From contig CAZPQC010000048.1 in NCBI GenBank assembly GCA_964588525.1, positions 1-25,722 on the forward strand: a stretch of 25,722 nt of DNA, written 5' to 3'. This DNA comes from JAFGQJ01 sp964588525 (GTDB lineage: Bacteria; Spirochaetota; Spirochaetia; SZUA-6; DRHE01). The notes beneath the pieces were generated by a model that was given only the letters and a program-made list of their open reading frames with translations, ran no database searches and had not been told where the DNA came from. Made by a program: the position numbers and the translations under genes. This document shows positions 1 to 7,464 of the stretch, in pieces. Position 1 is the first letter of the stretch. The number at the start of each line of letters is the position of its first letter.

Positions 1-239
1 CTCTACCGCCCTGGCTGCAACCGCCCTGGCTGCAGGGCAAGAAAAAGGCCGAGAACCAAGGGTAGCCGAAAGGGCCTTGGGGTTGAGGATAATCACGGCC
101 GAGGTGGCGAGAAAGGTCCTCCCGAGCCGCAAGTACTGATCGCTCCCGGCGCGGTGGCCGGCGGGGGGCCCATTCCAGCGCCGCTTCGCCGGTCTCCCCC
201 GCGGCGGGAAGAGTCGAAAAGTGCACAGACTGGAGATGA
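1..239. other. unassigned sequence left of permease remnant
   Basis: No gene could be recognised here on either strand. The sequence does not continue the sugar permease whose coding frame becomes open at 240, so the boundary near 238-243 is either an old recombination junction or an assembly joint. The only clear structure is a perfect 15-bp tandem duplication at 5-34. On the minus strand a frame is open through the left edge, which leaves open the possibility of a gene end lying mostly outside the window, but nothing in it is recognisable. Confidence 0.4.
5..34. repeat. 15-bp perfect tandem duplication
   Basis: ACCGCCCTGGCTGCA occurs at 5-19 and again, directly adjoining, at 20-34. Fifteen bases is five codons, and on the minus strand it would encode AARAV twice. 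A slippage product is the simplest explanation; no function is suggested. Confidence 0.85.
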
Positions 240-599
240 GGATATTTCGACAAGATTTCAAAAGACATAGACGACTCGGCCAGGATCGACGGCTGCACCA
301 TCCTGCAGCGCCTCATATTCGTCGTACTTCCGGTCGCGGCACCGGGGATCATGGTGGCCGCCTTCTTCTCCTTTGTGGTTTCCTGGGGGGATTACCTGAT
401 CGTATCCATTATCAGCCAAAGCCAGCGGACGGCCACGGTCACCCTTGCCATCCAGCGGCTGTCCTCGGCCCTGCTCATTCGCGGGGGTCAGGTAGCTGCA
501 GCCACTGTCCTGACGATCGTGCCCACGATAATTCTCTTCTATTTCGTGCAGAACCGTCTGGTGGAAGGACTGACCGCCGGAGCCATTAAAGAGGAATAG
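240..599 (+). pseudogene. carbohydrate ABC transporter permease, 3' fragment (MalG type)
   Basis: This is the C-terminal part of an inner-membrane permease of a binding-protein-dependent sugar importer. The frame opens right after a TGA at 237-239 and immediately reads a family-typical stretch: GYFDKISKDIDDSARIDGCT, the EAA-loop region that contacts the ATPase, then a hydrophobic helix, FFSFVVSWGDYLI, and the final membrane helix before a short KEE tail. A complete MalG-type protein has roughly 270-300 residues; about 119 remain. Upstream DNA has no matching N-terminal half in any frame, so the gene is truncated, not simply started internally. It sits 61 bp upstream of the arabinose isomerase gene on the same strand, so it probably belonged to an arabinose or arabino-oligosaccharide import operon. 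Confidence 0.8.
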
Positions 600-660
600 T
601 ACGGGGTGGGGGGATGAGTCTCCACTGTGAACCAACAAAAAAATGAAAAAGAGGAATACA

Positions 661-2202
661 ATGAAAAAATTGGATACGCTGGAAGCCTGGTTTTTTACAG
701 GCAGCCAGACACTATATGGTAAAAAGACCTTGCTTCAGGTAGAGAAGGATTCGAAGGCCATCGCAAGGGCATTGTCCGATTCTTCCCTTATTCCCGTCAA
801 GGTAGCATTCAAGCCGGTATTAACGAGCCCGGAAGGAATCCTTGAAATGTGCCGGGATGCGAACCGGGATACGAACTGCATCGGGGTGATCGCTTGGATG
901 CACACCTTCTCTCCCGCTAAAATGTGGATTGCCGGGCTGAAGGCTCTGCAAAAGCCGCTACTGCACCTTCATTCCCAGTTCAACCGCGACATTCCCTGGG
1001 AAAGCATCGATATGGATTTCATGAACCTGAATCAATCGGCGCACGGTGGACGGGAGTTCGGGTTCATGGTGAGCCGTTTGCGTCTGCCAAGGAAAGTGGT
1101 GGTGGGATACTGGCAGGATCCTGGGGTGCAGGAGCGCGTGGCCGTCTGGACGCGAGCGGCCGCTGCGTGGCATGACGCCCAGGGGGCCAGAATCGCCCGT
1201 TTCGGCGACAACATGAGGGAGGTGGCCGTAACGGAAGGCGACAAGGTGGAAGCTTAAATCCGCTTCGGGTATTCCGTCAACGGCTACTCCCTGGGTGAGT
1301 TGGTCGATGCGGTCGCCCGAGTGCCCGAGAATGAAGTCGAGGGACTGCTGAAGAAGTACGACGAATCATACCTTGTCGCGGAAACCCTGAAATCCGAGGG
1401 GGCACAGCACCGGCAACTGCGAGAATCAGCTCGTATCGAGCTGGGCATCGAATCGTTCCTTCGGGAAGGCGACTTCAAAGCCTTCACCACGTGTTTCGAG
1501 AACCTGCATGGCTTGTCTCAGTTGCCCGGGCTGGCGGTGCAGCGCCTCATGGCCGCCGGGTACGGCTTCGGAGCCGAGGGGGATTGGAAGACGGCCGCAC
1601 TGGTTCGGGCGATGAAGGTCATGAGCCAAGGCCTGAACGGCGGAACCTCGTTCATGGAAGACTACACATATCACCTCAGTGAAGGAGCCATGAAGGTCTT
1701 GGGAGCCCACATGCTCGAGGTATGTGCTTCCCTGGCAGGCACCAAACCCTCTCTGGAAATACTTCCACTGTCAATCGGCAACAGGGAGGATCCGGCTCGC
1801 CTGGTTTTCAATGTGCCAACCGGTCCGGGACTAAACGCAACGATCGTGGACATGGGAAACCGTTTTCGCATGGTGGTCAATGAAGTGGAGGTTGTTGAGC
1901 CCGACGCCCCGCTGCCCAGATTGCCGGTGGCACGGGCACTTTGGGTGCCCCATCCGGATCTCAAGACCGCAGCGGCTGCCTGGATACTGGCCGGTGGAGC
2001 CCATCATGCATCATTCAGCAAAGCGGTCAAAACAGAGCATCTGGAGGATTTCGCCGACATGGCCGGGATCGAGTTCCTGCTCACCGACGGAGTCACGAGG
2101 ATTCGGGAGTTCAAAAGAGAGCTACGCTGGAACGAATTGTACCCTGTTCAAGGAATTGCCCGGCAGCTCAGTTTGGAAAAAACCGTCCTGTCCCTCGGGT
2201 AG
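661..2202 (+). pseudogene. araA: L-arabinose isomerase interrupted by an in-frame TAA
   Basis: AraA converts L-arabinose to L-ribulose, the first step of arabinose catabolism, in the cytoplasm. The start at 661 is chosen because GAGG lies at 651-654; an in-frame ATG at 643 has no such site. Residues 1-198 read as AraA, then TAA occurs at 1255-1257, and the same frame continues without any indel to 2202. The family pattern across the break is KVAAQIKFGFSVN; here it is KVEA-stop-IRFGYSVN, so a Gln codon CAA has become TAA. The second half keeps HGLSQLPGLAVQRLM, GEGDWKTAA-like and TSFMEDYTYH motifs and the GGAHH motif near the end, so the rest of the enzyme is intact. The last 19 residues or so extend past the usual C-terminus and overlap a convergent gene fragment. 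Confidence 0.9.
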
Positions 2203-2742
2203 AATCTCGGCGTTACTCAGGTCTACCTGATGTGGTTTCTCGAAGCTGTTCACAGCATTCAAATCATCACCCGTTAGTATTTCATGGGCAACAGGTTTAT
2301 TTTTTTCGTACCCTCTGAACACGAGTTCCGTCGTAAGCGGATTTTCGCCGCAGTTGAGAACGAATACGTTCAATGATTTCCTCTCGGGATCATCAACCGG
2401 CGCTACCTGCAGTTGGGGAACGTCGCCGTATTTGATCGTATGAAACTCCGGGCAGAGTACCCGGGGCTCCCGCACGGTGCCGCGCCCGTATATGGAAACA
2501 TGCTGGAACGGATAGTAAATCGCTTGCCGGACTGACCTGCCCCCCGGCTCGGTCAAGATGAGCGCTATCACATTCACCAACTGGGCCAAACAGGCGATCC
2601 TTACCCGGTCGGCATTTTGCAGCAGCGTGCAGAGCAACCCGCCGCACATCAGAGCATCGAGAAAGGTGTAGCGCTCTTCGATCAACTCCGGCCCGGTCTG
2701 CCACGGCTGGCTGTGAAATATCCCCCGCTTATGATACCAGAT
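2122..2742 (-). pseudogene. abfA: alpha-L-arabinofuranosidase (GH51), C-terminal fragment cut by IS
   Basis: GH51 enzymes remove arabinofuranosyl residues from arabinan or arabinoxylan. The minus frame beginning at the insertion-sequence edge reads IWYHKRGIFHSQPWQTG, matching the stretch after the family's conserved DEWN/WYH region, then an (L)ERYTFLDALMCGGLL helix, the AQLVNVIALIL stretch, QAIYYPFQHVSIYGRGT and a beta-sandwich C-terminal domain ending at 2122. About 206 of the roughly 500 residues remain; the catalytic N-terminal barrel is missing. It is not found on the far side of the IS. The last 81 bases are antisense to the end of the arabinose isomerase gene, with which it shares the same sugar. 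Confidence 0.85.
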
Positions 2743-2755
2743 CACTGCTGTCCAA
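2741..2755 (+). repeat. IS4-family left terminal inverted repeat
   Basis: ATCACTGCTGTCCAA, the exact reverse complement of 4053-4067. Confidence 0.95.
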
Positions 2756-2882
2756 CTGTTAGGAATATGATATTTCGTAATTGTATAAATAGCAAGTATA
2801 TAGAGGCTAATTTGGCTTTTATCGATTTGAAATAGATTTTATACTTCTGCCACTCTCTCACAACAAAACGACGGGGTGGCCG

Positions 2883-4052
2883 ATGAATCATGGACAAACG
2901 GTCTTTTCACAGATCATGGATTTTGTTCCGATGTATGAGTTCAGAAAATGTGTGCAGCGATATCGGGGAAACTACAAAGTACAGAGTTTCTCCTGTTGGA
3001 ATCAGTTTCTATGCATGGCCTTCGCTCAACTCACTTACCGGGAGAGCCTTCGAGATATTGAATCCTGTCTTAATTCCATGCCAAGCAAACTTTATCACAT
3101 GGGTTTCCAGGGTACTGTTTCACGCAGCACCGTCGCCTACGCAAATGAAACTCGCGACTGGAGGATCTATGCCGAGTTTGCCCAGGTACTGATTCATATT
3201 GCCAGGGGTCTGTACAAGGACGATGAGTTTGGAGTCGAACTCGACAATACCGTCTATGCTCTGGATTCAACAACGATCGATCTTTGCCTGTCTCTGTTTC
3301 CCTGGGCTCACTTCCGCAGGCAAAAAGGAGCCATCAAACTGCATACCCTACTGGACCTGCGTGGCAATTTACCTTCGTACATACAAATAACGGACGGCAA
3401 AGTGCATGATGTAAACATCCTGGATGATCTGATCCCCGAACCGGGCTCCTTCTATATTTTGGATCGTGGGTACGTTGACTTCGCACGGCTCTATAGGCTG
3501 ACGCAATTCTGTGCCTTCTTCGTCACCCGTGGGAAAACCAGCCTCAAGTGTCGTAGACTACATTCGCACCCGGTTGACAGATCCGTTGGTCTGCGATGCG
3601 ATCAGACCATCGTATTGACAGGTTATACCTCCTCTAAAGGATATCCGGACAAACTGCGACGTACGCGATATTTCGATGGGGAAACGGAGAAACTCTTAAC
3701 CTTCTTGTCGAACAATTTCTTTATCCCGGCGCTGACCATCGCCCAGCTGTACAAATGCCGCTGGCAGGTCGAATTGTTTTTTCGCTGGATCAAGCAACAT
3801 TTGAGGATCAAAGCCTTCTATGGGACTTCTAAGAATGCCGTGAAGACCCAGATCTGGATAGCCATTTCTGTGTACGTTCTTATCGCAATCATCAAGAAAC
3901 GATTGGATTTGCCTCTTAGTCTCTACACAATTTTGCAGATTCTGAGTGTGACGGCCTTTGAGCAAGTGCCTATCATACAAGTACTTACGAATTTCGATTA
4001 CAGAGCTACTGAGTATGATTCTGCTAAACAATTGCTATTAATAGATTTATGA
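2883..4052 (+). CDS. IS4-family transposase (DUF4372 + DDE domain)
   Basis: A 389-residue DDE transposase that cuts and pastes the surrounding element. The N-terminus (GQTVFSQIMDF, then FSCWNQFLCMAFAQLTYRES around residues 36-55) is the DUF4372 region typical of this IS4 branch. The catalytic aspartates are D128 in ALDSTTID and D194 in FYILDRGYVDF, and the IS4 signature Y-(2)-R-(3)-E-(6)-K is complete: Y290, R293, E297, K304. No stop or frameshift is visible, so it looks active. Only a weak GGGGT-type ribosome site precedes the ATG, which is usual for transposases. Confidence 0.95.
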   Translation: MNHGQTVFSQIMDFVPMYEFRKCVQRYRGNYKVQSFSCWNQFLCMAFAQLTYRESLRDIESCLNSMPSKLYHMGFQGTVSRSTVAYANETRDWRIYAEFAQVLIHIARGLYKDDEFGVELDNTVYALDSTTIDLCLSLFPWAHFRRQKGAIKLHTLLDLRGNLPSYIQITDGKVHDVNILDDLIPEPGSFYILDRGYVDFARLYRLTQFCAFFVTRGKTSLKCRRLHSHPVDRSVGLRCDQTIVLTGYTSSKGYPDKLRRTRYFDGETEKLLTFLSNNFFIPALTIAQLYKCRWQVELFFRWIKQHLRIKAFYGTSKNAVKTQIWIAISVYVLIAIIKKRLDLPLSLYTILQILSVTAFEQVPIIQVLTNFDYRATEYDSAKQLLLIDL

Positions 4053-4067
4053 TTGGACAGCAGTGAT
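4053..4067 (-). repeat. IS4-family right terminal inverted repeat
   Basis: TTGGACAGCAGTGAT, abutting the transposase stop codon at 4050-4052. Confidence 0.95.
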
Positions 4068-4093
4068 ATGCAGTATATGGACGGGACACACTT

Positions 4094-4135
4094 TTCACAC
4101 GGTAGAGGTCGCAAGTTCAAATCTTGCATCGCCCA
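4094..4135 (+). tRNA. 3' half of a tRNA-Val(CAC) gene (att-like remnant)
   Basis: The sequence reads as a tRNA from position 32 onward: anticodon loop TTCACAC (4094-4100, anticodon CAC), stem strand GGTAG, variable loop AGGTC, T arm GCAAG-TTCAAAT-CTTGC with five pairs, acceptor strand ATCGCCC (4128-4134) and discriminator A. No CCA is encoded. The expected 5' half (an acceptor GGGCGAT, a D arm and CTACC) is absent; only 26 bp separate the loop from the IS4-family element and they do not fit. It is therefore a fragment, not a functional gene, of the type left at integrase attachment sites. Confidence 0.75.
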
Positions 4136-4194
4136 AACTACTTTCGGCGTCGCAGGGAAATAGGAAGCTACCGGGCCACCATTCTTGCGGGTTG

Positions 4195-4223
4195 TTTACG
4201 ATCCAATCATGCGACTGTATAAT
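4195..4223 (+). promoter_or_regulatory. sigma-70-like promoter for the glycosyltransferase gene
   Basis: TTTACG at 4195-4200 and a perfect TATAAT at 4218-4223 are separated by 17 bp. The ATG lies only 8 bp beyond the -10 box, and no Shine-Dalgarno sequence precedes it, so the message would be leaderless or nearly so. Confidence 0.65.
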
Positions 4224-4231
4224 TCCGTCTA

Positions 4232-4972
4232 ATGAAGATCAGCTTCGTGATTCCCGCTCACAACGAAGCGAGCTGCATCGGCGATTGTCTCGGTTCCGTT
4301 CTCCGCGAGATCAAAGCCTCGGGCGGCAACGCGGAAATCGTCGTAGTCAACAATGCGAGTACCGACGCCACGGCACGCATCGCATCCGGCTTCCGAGGGG
4401 TTAAGGTCGTGGATGAACCGCGAAAGGGCCTCACGATCGCCCGGCAGAGAGGATATCTGGAGTCCAGCGGTGACATCATCGCCGCCATAGACGCGGATAC
4501 TCTGTTGACGCGAGGCTGGATACGTACCGTTCAAAGAGAGTTTACCGCGCGAAAGAGGCTTGTATGCCTTTCCGGACCTAACATCTATCATGACCTTTCT
4601 CCATTGATCCGCATCGCGGCGGTTGCCTGGTATATTGTCGCGCTCGTGATCTACGGATTCGTGAACCAGTACGTGCTCCACCGTGGCGCCATGCTGCAAG
4701 GCGGAAACCATGCAGTGCGCAGATCAGCCCTCGAAAGGATCGGAGGATACAACACAGCAATCGCTTTCCACGGTGAGGACGCGGTTACAGCCTTCCGTCT
4801 CATGAGGGTGGGAGTGGTGAAGTTCAGCTTCCGGCTGCCGATCTTCACCTCTGGCCGCCGGCTTCGGAAGGAAGGAGTTCTTCGGACCGCATGGACCTAT
4901 GCGCTCAACAGCATCTTCGTAATCCTGTACGGCAGGGCTCTCTCGCGCGCCTACACCGATGTGCGCGATTGA
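4232..4972 (+). CDS. family 2 glycosyltransferase, membrane-associated
   Basis: A 246-residue GT-A fold enzyme that would transfer a sugar from a nucleotide or polyprenyl donor to a lipid or polymer acceptor at the inner membrane. MKISFVIPAHNEASCIGDCL at the very N-terminus is the family's first strand and P-loop-like start, which supports this ATG even though there is no ribosome-binding site. The metal-binding DAD is at 87-89, and the acceptor-side acidic motif appears as HGED. Hydrophobic segments at about 127-150 and near the C-terminus suggest membrane attachment. The substrate cannot be read from sequence. It begins just after the tRNA-Val remnant and is followed by acyltransferase and lipid kinase genes, which hints at glycolipid or phospholipid work. 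Confidence 0.85.
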   Translation: MKISFVIPAHNEASCIGDCLGSVLREIKASGGNAEIVVVNNASTDATARIASGFRGVKVVDEPRKGLTIARQRGYLESSGDIIAAIDADTLLTRGWIRTVQREFTARKRLVCLSGPNIYHDLSPLIRIAAVAWYIVALVIYGFVNQYVLHRGAMLQGGNHAVRRSALERIGGYNTAIAFHGEDAVTAFRLMRVGVVKFSFRLPIFTSGRRLRKEGVLRTAWTYALNSIFVILYGRALSRAYTDVRD

Positions 4973-5022
4973 CCAGCCCGAAACCGCGAAGCGGATTGTG
5001 CCGATGAAGATTTCCAGCCGTT

Positions 5023-5044
5023 AGGTCCAATGCACAAGGGACCT
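5023..5044. repeat. inverted repeat downstream of glycosyltransferase
   Basis: AGGTCC (5023-5028) pairs with GGACCT (5039-5044) across a 10-base loop. A smaller CCGC-GAA-GCGG hairpin lies at 4984-4994. Neither is followed by a T-run, so they are weak terminator candidates at best. Confidence 0.35.
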
Positions 5045-5117
5045 GTTGCGTCAATATTAAATCTATACGAAATAGAGGGATAGCCAACGGGAGTCGGAAC
5101 GTGTACAGTAGCAGGGT

Positions 5118-5873
5118 ATGCAAGAGAGGAGCGGTTCTGTTCAACGGCTGGCGAGTGCCGTCCGGGTCCTCCTCGCCACGCTGTCCAGCTACGCCCTCGG
5201 CTACCCCCTTACCACGCTTCTCATCCTTTCCTGCATCGCGGCAGACCTCGTCAATGCCCGCGGGTACATTCGCCGCTGCGCCGCCTTTTGGGGCCGCCTC
5301 GTGTTCTGGCTGGTGGGACGGAGGGTCCACGTGCAGGGCCGCGAGCACAGGGTAGAGGGGAGGGCCTACCTCGTGCTGGCCAACCACTCTAGCATGTACG
5401 ACATTCCCGCCCTCCTCGCGGTGGTGCCCGACGTCGCCCTCGTCGGCCGGGAGAAGCTCACCCGGATTCCCGTCTTCCGCCGCCTGCTGAAAATCATCCG
5501 CTACGTTCCAATCAACACGGAGGAGATCCGCAAGGCTCGTGGGGCAATCACCGAAGCGGTCCGCCGCGCGGAGGAAGGCTGCTCCATCGGCATGTTCCCT
5601 GAGGGCACCCGGACTCCGGACGGAAGGGTCCAGAAGCTGAAGCGAGGGTTCGTCTATGTGCTGCGGGAGAGCAGACTGGACCTGCTCCCCGTGACGATCC
5701 GTGGCACTTTCGCATTCAAGCCAAAAGGCCGCTTCACCATGGATCCCCGGGATCGGATCGAGGTGACGGTTCACCCCCCCATGGAGATTGCTGGACTCGT
5801 CAGGCTCACGGACGACGAGATCATGGAGAAGGTGCGCACGGTGCTCGACGGAGGCGTATATGCTGCACAGTGA
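5118..5873 (+). CDS. plsC: 1-acyl-sn-glycerol-3-phosphate acyltransferase
   Basis: PlsC-family enzymes acylate lysophosphatidate to phosphatidate at the inner membrane. The 251-residue protein has the catalytic H(X4)D pair, H90 and D95 in NHSSMYD, the substrate-binding FPEGTR motif at 160-165, and a preceding REKLTRIPVF strand; the PITIRGTF-like stretch near residue 198 (LLPVTIRGTF) fits the fourth family motif. A hydrophobic segment at about 28-45 could be a membrane anchor. The start is the first in-frame ATG but has a poor ribosome site, so it is the least certain part. Its stop overlaps the next gene by 14 bp, meaning the two are co-translated: the product, phosphatidate or a relative, and the kinase next door act on the same lipid pool. 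Confidence 0.88.
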   Translation: MQERSGSVQRLASAVRVLLATLSSYALGYPLTTLLILSCIAADLVNARGYIRRCAAFWGRLVFWLVGRRVHVQGREHRVEGRAYLVLANHSSMYDIPALLAVVPDVALVGREKLTRIPVFRRLLKIIRYVPINTEEIRKARGAITEAVRRAEEGCSIGMFPEGTRTPDGRVQKLKRGFVYVLRESRLDLLPVTIRGTFAFKPKGRFTMDPRDRIEVTVHPPMEIAGLVRLTDDEIMEKVRTVLDGGVYAAQ

Positions 5874-6792
5874 CGGATGGGCATTCATCGTGAACCCCAT
5901 TGCGGGGGTCGGGTACGGGGCCGCCTGCGCGGAAACTGTGCGGCAGATGATGCAGCGCCACGGGGCGGCTGGCGAGGTTGTCCTCACGCGAGCCAAGGGG
6001 CACGCGAGTGAGCTCGCCGCCGAGTACGCGTCGCGGGGGTTCTCCCGAATCGTTGCCGTCGGAGGGGACGGAACCATGAACGAGGTCGCCCAACCCCTCG
6101 TGGGCCGCGCCGGAATCACCTTTGGCGGGGTGCCTGCCGGTACGGGCAACGATTTCATTCACGTGCTCGGATTCCCGGACAGGCTTTCGGAGGCTGACTG
6201 GGAGGTGTTCTTCCGCGGGTCCACCGCGATGATGGATGCCGGGCGGTGCAATGGAAGGTACTTCGTCAACGGGATGGGACTTGGGTTCGACGCGCATGTA
6301 GCCGCGGAGAATTACCATGTTGACGCGAACGGTCAGGCCGTGCGGGGCAAGGGGTCCAACTACATGTGGATGATTATCAAGGCCATCCTCACCTACCGGG
6401 AGAAGCCTATGCGCGTTACCTTCCAGGGAAAGACGGAGAGCAGGAAGGGGTTCTTGAACACGATTGCCAATGGCCGCAGGCTCGCGGGAGGGATGTACCT
6501 AACCCCAAAGGCTCTGGCGGACGACGGTCTTCTGGATGTCTGCATGTGCGACGCTCTCTCTCTCCTCATGCGCTTCAAGGAGCTGGTCTCCGTAACGCGG
6601 CGCACTCACCTCGCGGACCCTGTCATGCACTACCATCAGATCGACAGGATATGCTATGAGTTCGATACAGAAGTGCCCGCCCACGCCGACGGAGAGCTGT
6701 TCTTTTCCTCGCGCTTTGATATCGACGTGGCTCCGGGGGCTCTCCGGACGATCATCAACCCGGCGGGAGACCACTACTTCGGGCGGGCCTGA
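5860..6792 (+). CDS. diacylglycerol kinase-family lipid kinase (YegS/DagK type)
   Basis: A soluble lipid kinase that phosphorylates diacylglycerol or a related lipid alcohol with ATP. The 310-residue reading from ATG 5860 starts with WAFIVNPIAGVGYG, followed by GGDGT at 68-72 (nucleotide-binding signature) and PAGTGNDF at 92-99, then the C-terminal beta-sandwich with ADDGLLDVCMCDALS and HADGE motifs, all as in the family. The frame stays open upstream to 5788, but those bases code for the acyltransferase and the family N-terminus fits 5860. It overlaps the acyltransferase stop by 14 bp. Sphingoid or polyprenol substrates are possible alternatives. Confidence 0.88.
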   Translation: MLHSDGWAFIVNPIAGVGYGAACAETVRQMMQRHGAAGEVVLTRAKGHASELAAEYASRGFSRIVAVGGDGTMNEVAQPLVGRAGITFGGVPAGTGNDFIHVLGFPDRLSEADWEVFFRGSTAMMDAGRCNGRYFVNGMGLGFDAHVAAENYHVDANGQAVRGKGSNYMWMIIKAILTYREKPMRVTFQGKTESRKGFLNTIANGRRLAGGMYLTPKALADDGLLDVCMCDALSLLMRFKELVSVTRRTHLADPVMHYHQIDRICYEFDTEVPAHADGELFFSSRFDIDVAPGALRTIINPAGDHYFGRA

Positions 6793-6865
6793 GATCGATC
6801 CCGTACTGCGAATGCGATTCTATTTTTCTCAGGCACAAAGCATCTTGCTCGACCAATCAACCTGT

Positions 6866-6893
6866 CACGACCCGCGTAGACCTCGGAGTCGTG
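6866..6893. repeat. inverted repeat after lipid kinase gene
   Basis: CACGACCCG (6866-6874) can pair with CGG-A-GTCGTG (6884-6893) with one bulged A. It could end the lipid transcript, though no T-run follows. Two further small palindromes, GAGAG-A-CTCTC at 6917-6927 and GACTC/GAGTC at 6921-6938, lie between it and the copper promoter. Confidence 0.35.
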
Positions 6894-6950
6894 GTTAAAT
6901 CGTTGGTTATCCTTAAGAGAGACTCTCAGCCACGAGTCTAAACTTTACTG

Positions 6951-6978
6951 TTTAAGTAATATTGATTAACTTATAGTT
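6951..6978 (+). promoter_or_regulatory. promoter of the copper operon
   Basis: TATAGT at 6973-6978 is a near-consensus -10 box; TTTAAG at 6951-6956 (16-bp spacing) is the best placed but weak -35 box. An alternative pair is TTTACT 6944-6949 with TAACTT 6967-6972. Either choice puts transcription start at or just inside the palindrome at 6980-6994. The gene start follows at 7027 with GGAGG at 7015-7019. Confidence 0.5.
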
Positions 6979-6979
6979 A

Positions 6980-6994
6980 CACCCCTGGGGGGTG
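6980..6994. promoter_or_regulatory. CsoR-type operator palindrome
   Basis: CACCCC-TGG-GGGGTG is a perfect 6+3+6 palindrome. Published CsoR operators have C-runs facing G-runs in the same way (TACCC...GGGTA type). It lies at the expected start of transcription of an operon that itself encodes a CsoR with the full copper-binding triad, so copper-relieved autorepression is likely. Confidence 0.6.
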
Positions 6995-7026
6995 GGGAGG
7001 TTCATCGAGTATCTGGAGGTGCAAAG

Positions 7027-7461
7027 ATGCCAGAAGAGATCGGAACGGTCATCCAAAAAACAGGTAATACAGCTACGGTTAGCATTCCACGAACTTCCAG
7101 GTGTACTGGATGTCACAGTTGCATCCTGAGCCAAAGCGGCACATCGATGACTGTAACAGCGCGCAATCCCCTTCATGCGAAAATTGGTGACCGCGTAAAG
7201 ATCGAAGAAAGACAATCAGGACGCATAAAAGCAGGCTTGCTTCTTCTCATTCTACCTCTGCTTGCATTCTTTCCAGGTTATATTGCCGGTGCAGCTATTT
7301 CTAACTTGACAGGTATACTATCCCGCGAAGCCTGGGGAGTCCTTCTCGGTCTCGTTACGTTTTCTACCCCATGGCTCGTCTTGTTTTTTCTCAATAGACA
7401 TAGGATCGGGAACAGAACGTATCAAATGCATATTGTGGGAATTCTAAAAGGGAGCGCGTAA
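7027..7461 (+). CDS. RseC/SoxR-reducing-system-like membrane protein
   Basis: A 144-residue protein of the RseC/MucC family (inner-membrane proteins linked to Rnf-type electron transfer and to keeping SoxR reduced). Residues 1-60 form the cytoplasmic beta-rich part with a cysteine cluster CTGCHSC (C26, C29, C32), able to hold a metal or cluster; two membrane segments follow at about 67-90 and 97-117, joined by a Gly/Ala-rich turn. GGAGG at 7015-7019 sets the start. It is the first gene after the CsoR-type operator and 3 bp ahead of the csoR-like gene, so it belongs to the copper operon, an unusual partner. A role in guarding iron-sulfur or thiol chemistry from copper is a guess. Confidence 0.75.
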   Translation: MPEEIGTVIQKTGNTATVSIPRTSRCTGCHSCILSQSGTSMTVTARNPLHAKIGDRVKIEERQSGRIKAGLLLLILPLLAFFPGYIAGAAISNLTGILSREAWGVLLGLVTFSTPWLVLFFLNRHRIGNRTYQMHIVGILKGSA

Positions 7462-7464
7462 TCG

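Larger units (their letters stand above)
2741..4067 (+). mobile_element. IS4-family insertion sequence, complete
   Basis: The element is 1327 bp long, with one transposase gene and perfect 15-bp terminal inverted repeats at 2741-2755 and 4053-4067. The left 140 bp before the transposase is A+T-rich. It lies inside the GH51 gene. Flanks read TACCAG on the left and ATGCAG on the right, so there is no convincing target-site duplication of the length expected for this family; at most two bases (AT) could be duplicated depending on where the ends are drawn. Confidence 0.9.

Noticed and set aside
1300..2202. Second half of araA as an independent gene
   Set aside because: It begins with a GTG inside a continuous araA frame and lacks the N-terminal domain; best described as part of one broken gene.
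5023..5044. Inverted repeat after the glycosyltransferase as an intrinsic terminator
   Set aside because: The stem is only six pairs and no T-run follows on either strand.
4905..6158. Very long minus-strand frame of 417 codons opposite plsC and dagK
   Set aside because: It is antisense to three well-recognised genes in GC-rich DNA, where long mirror frames are expected by composition.
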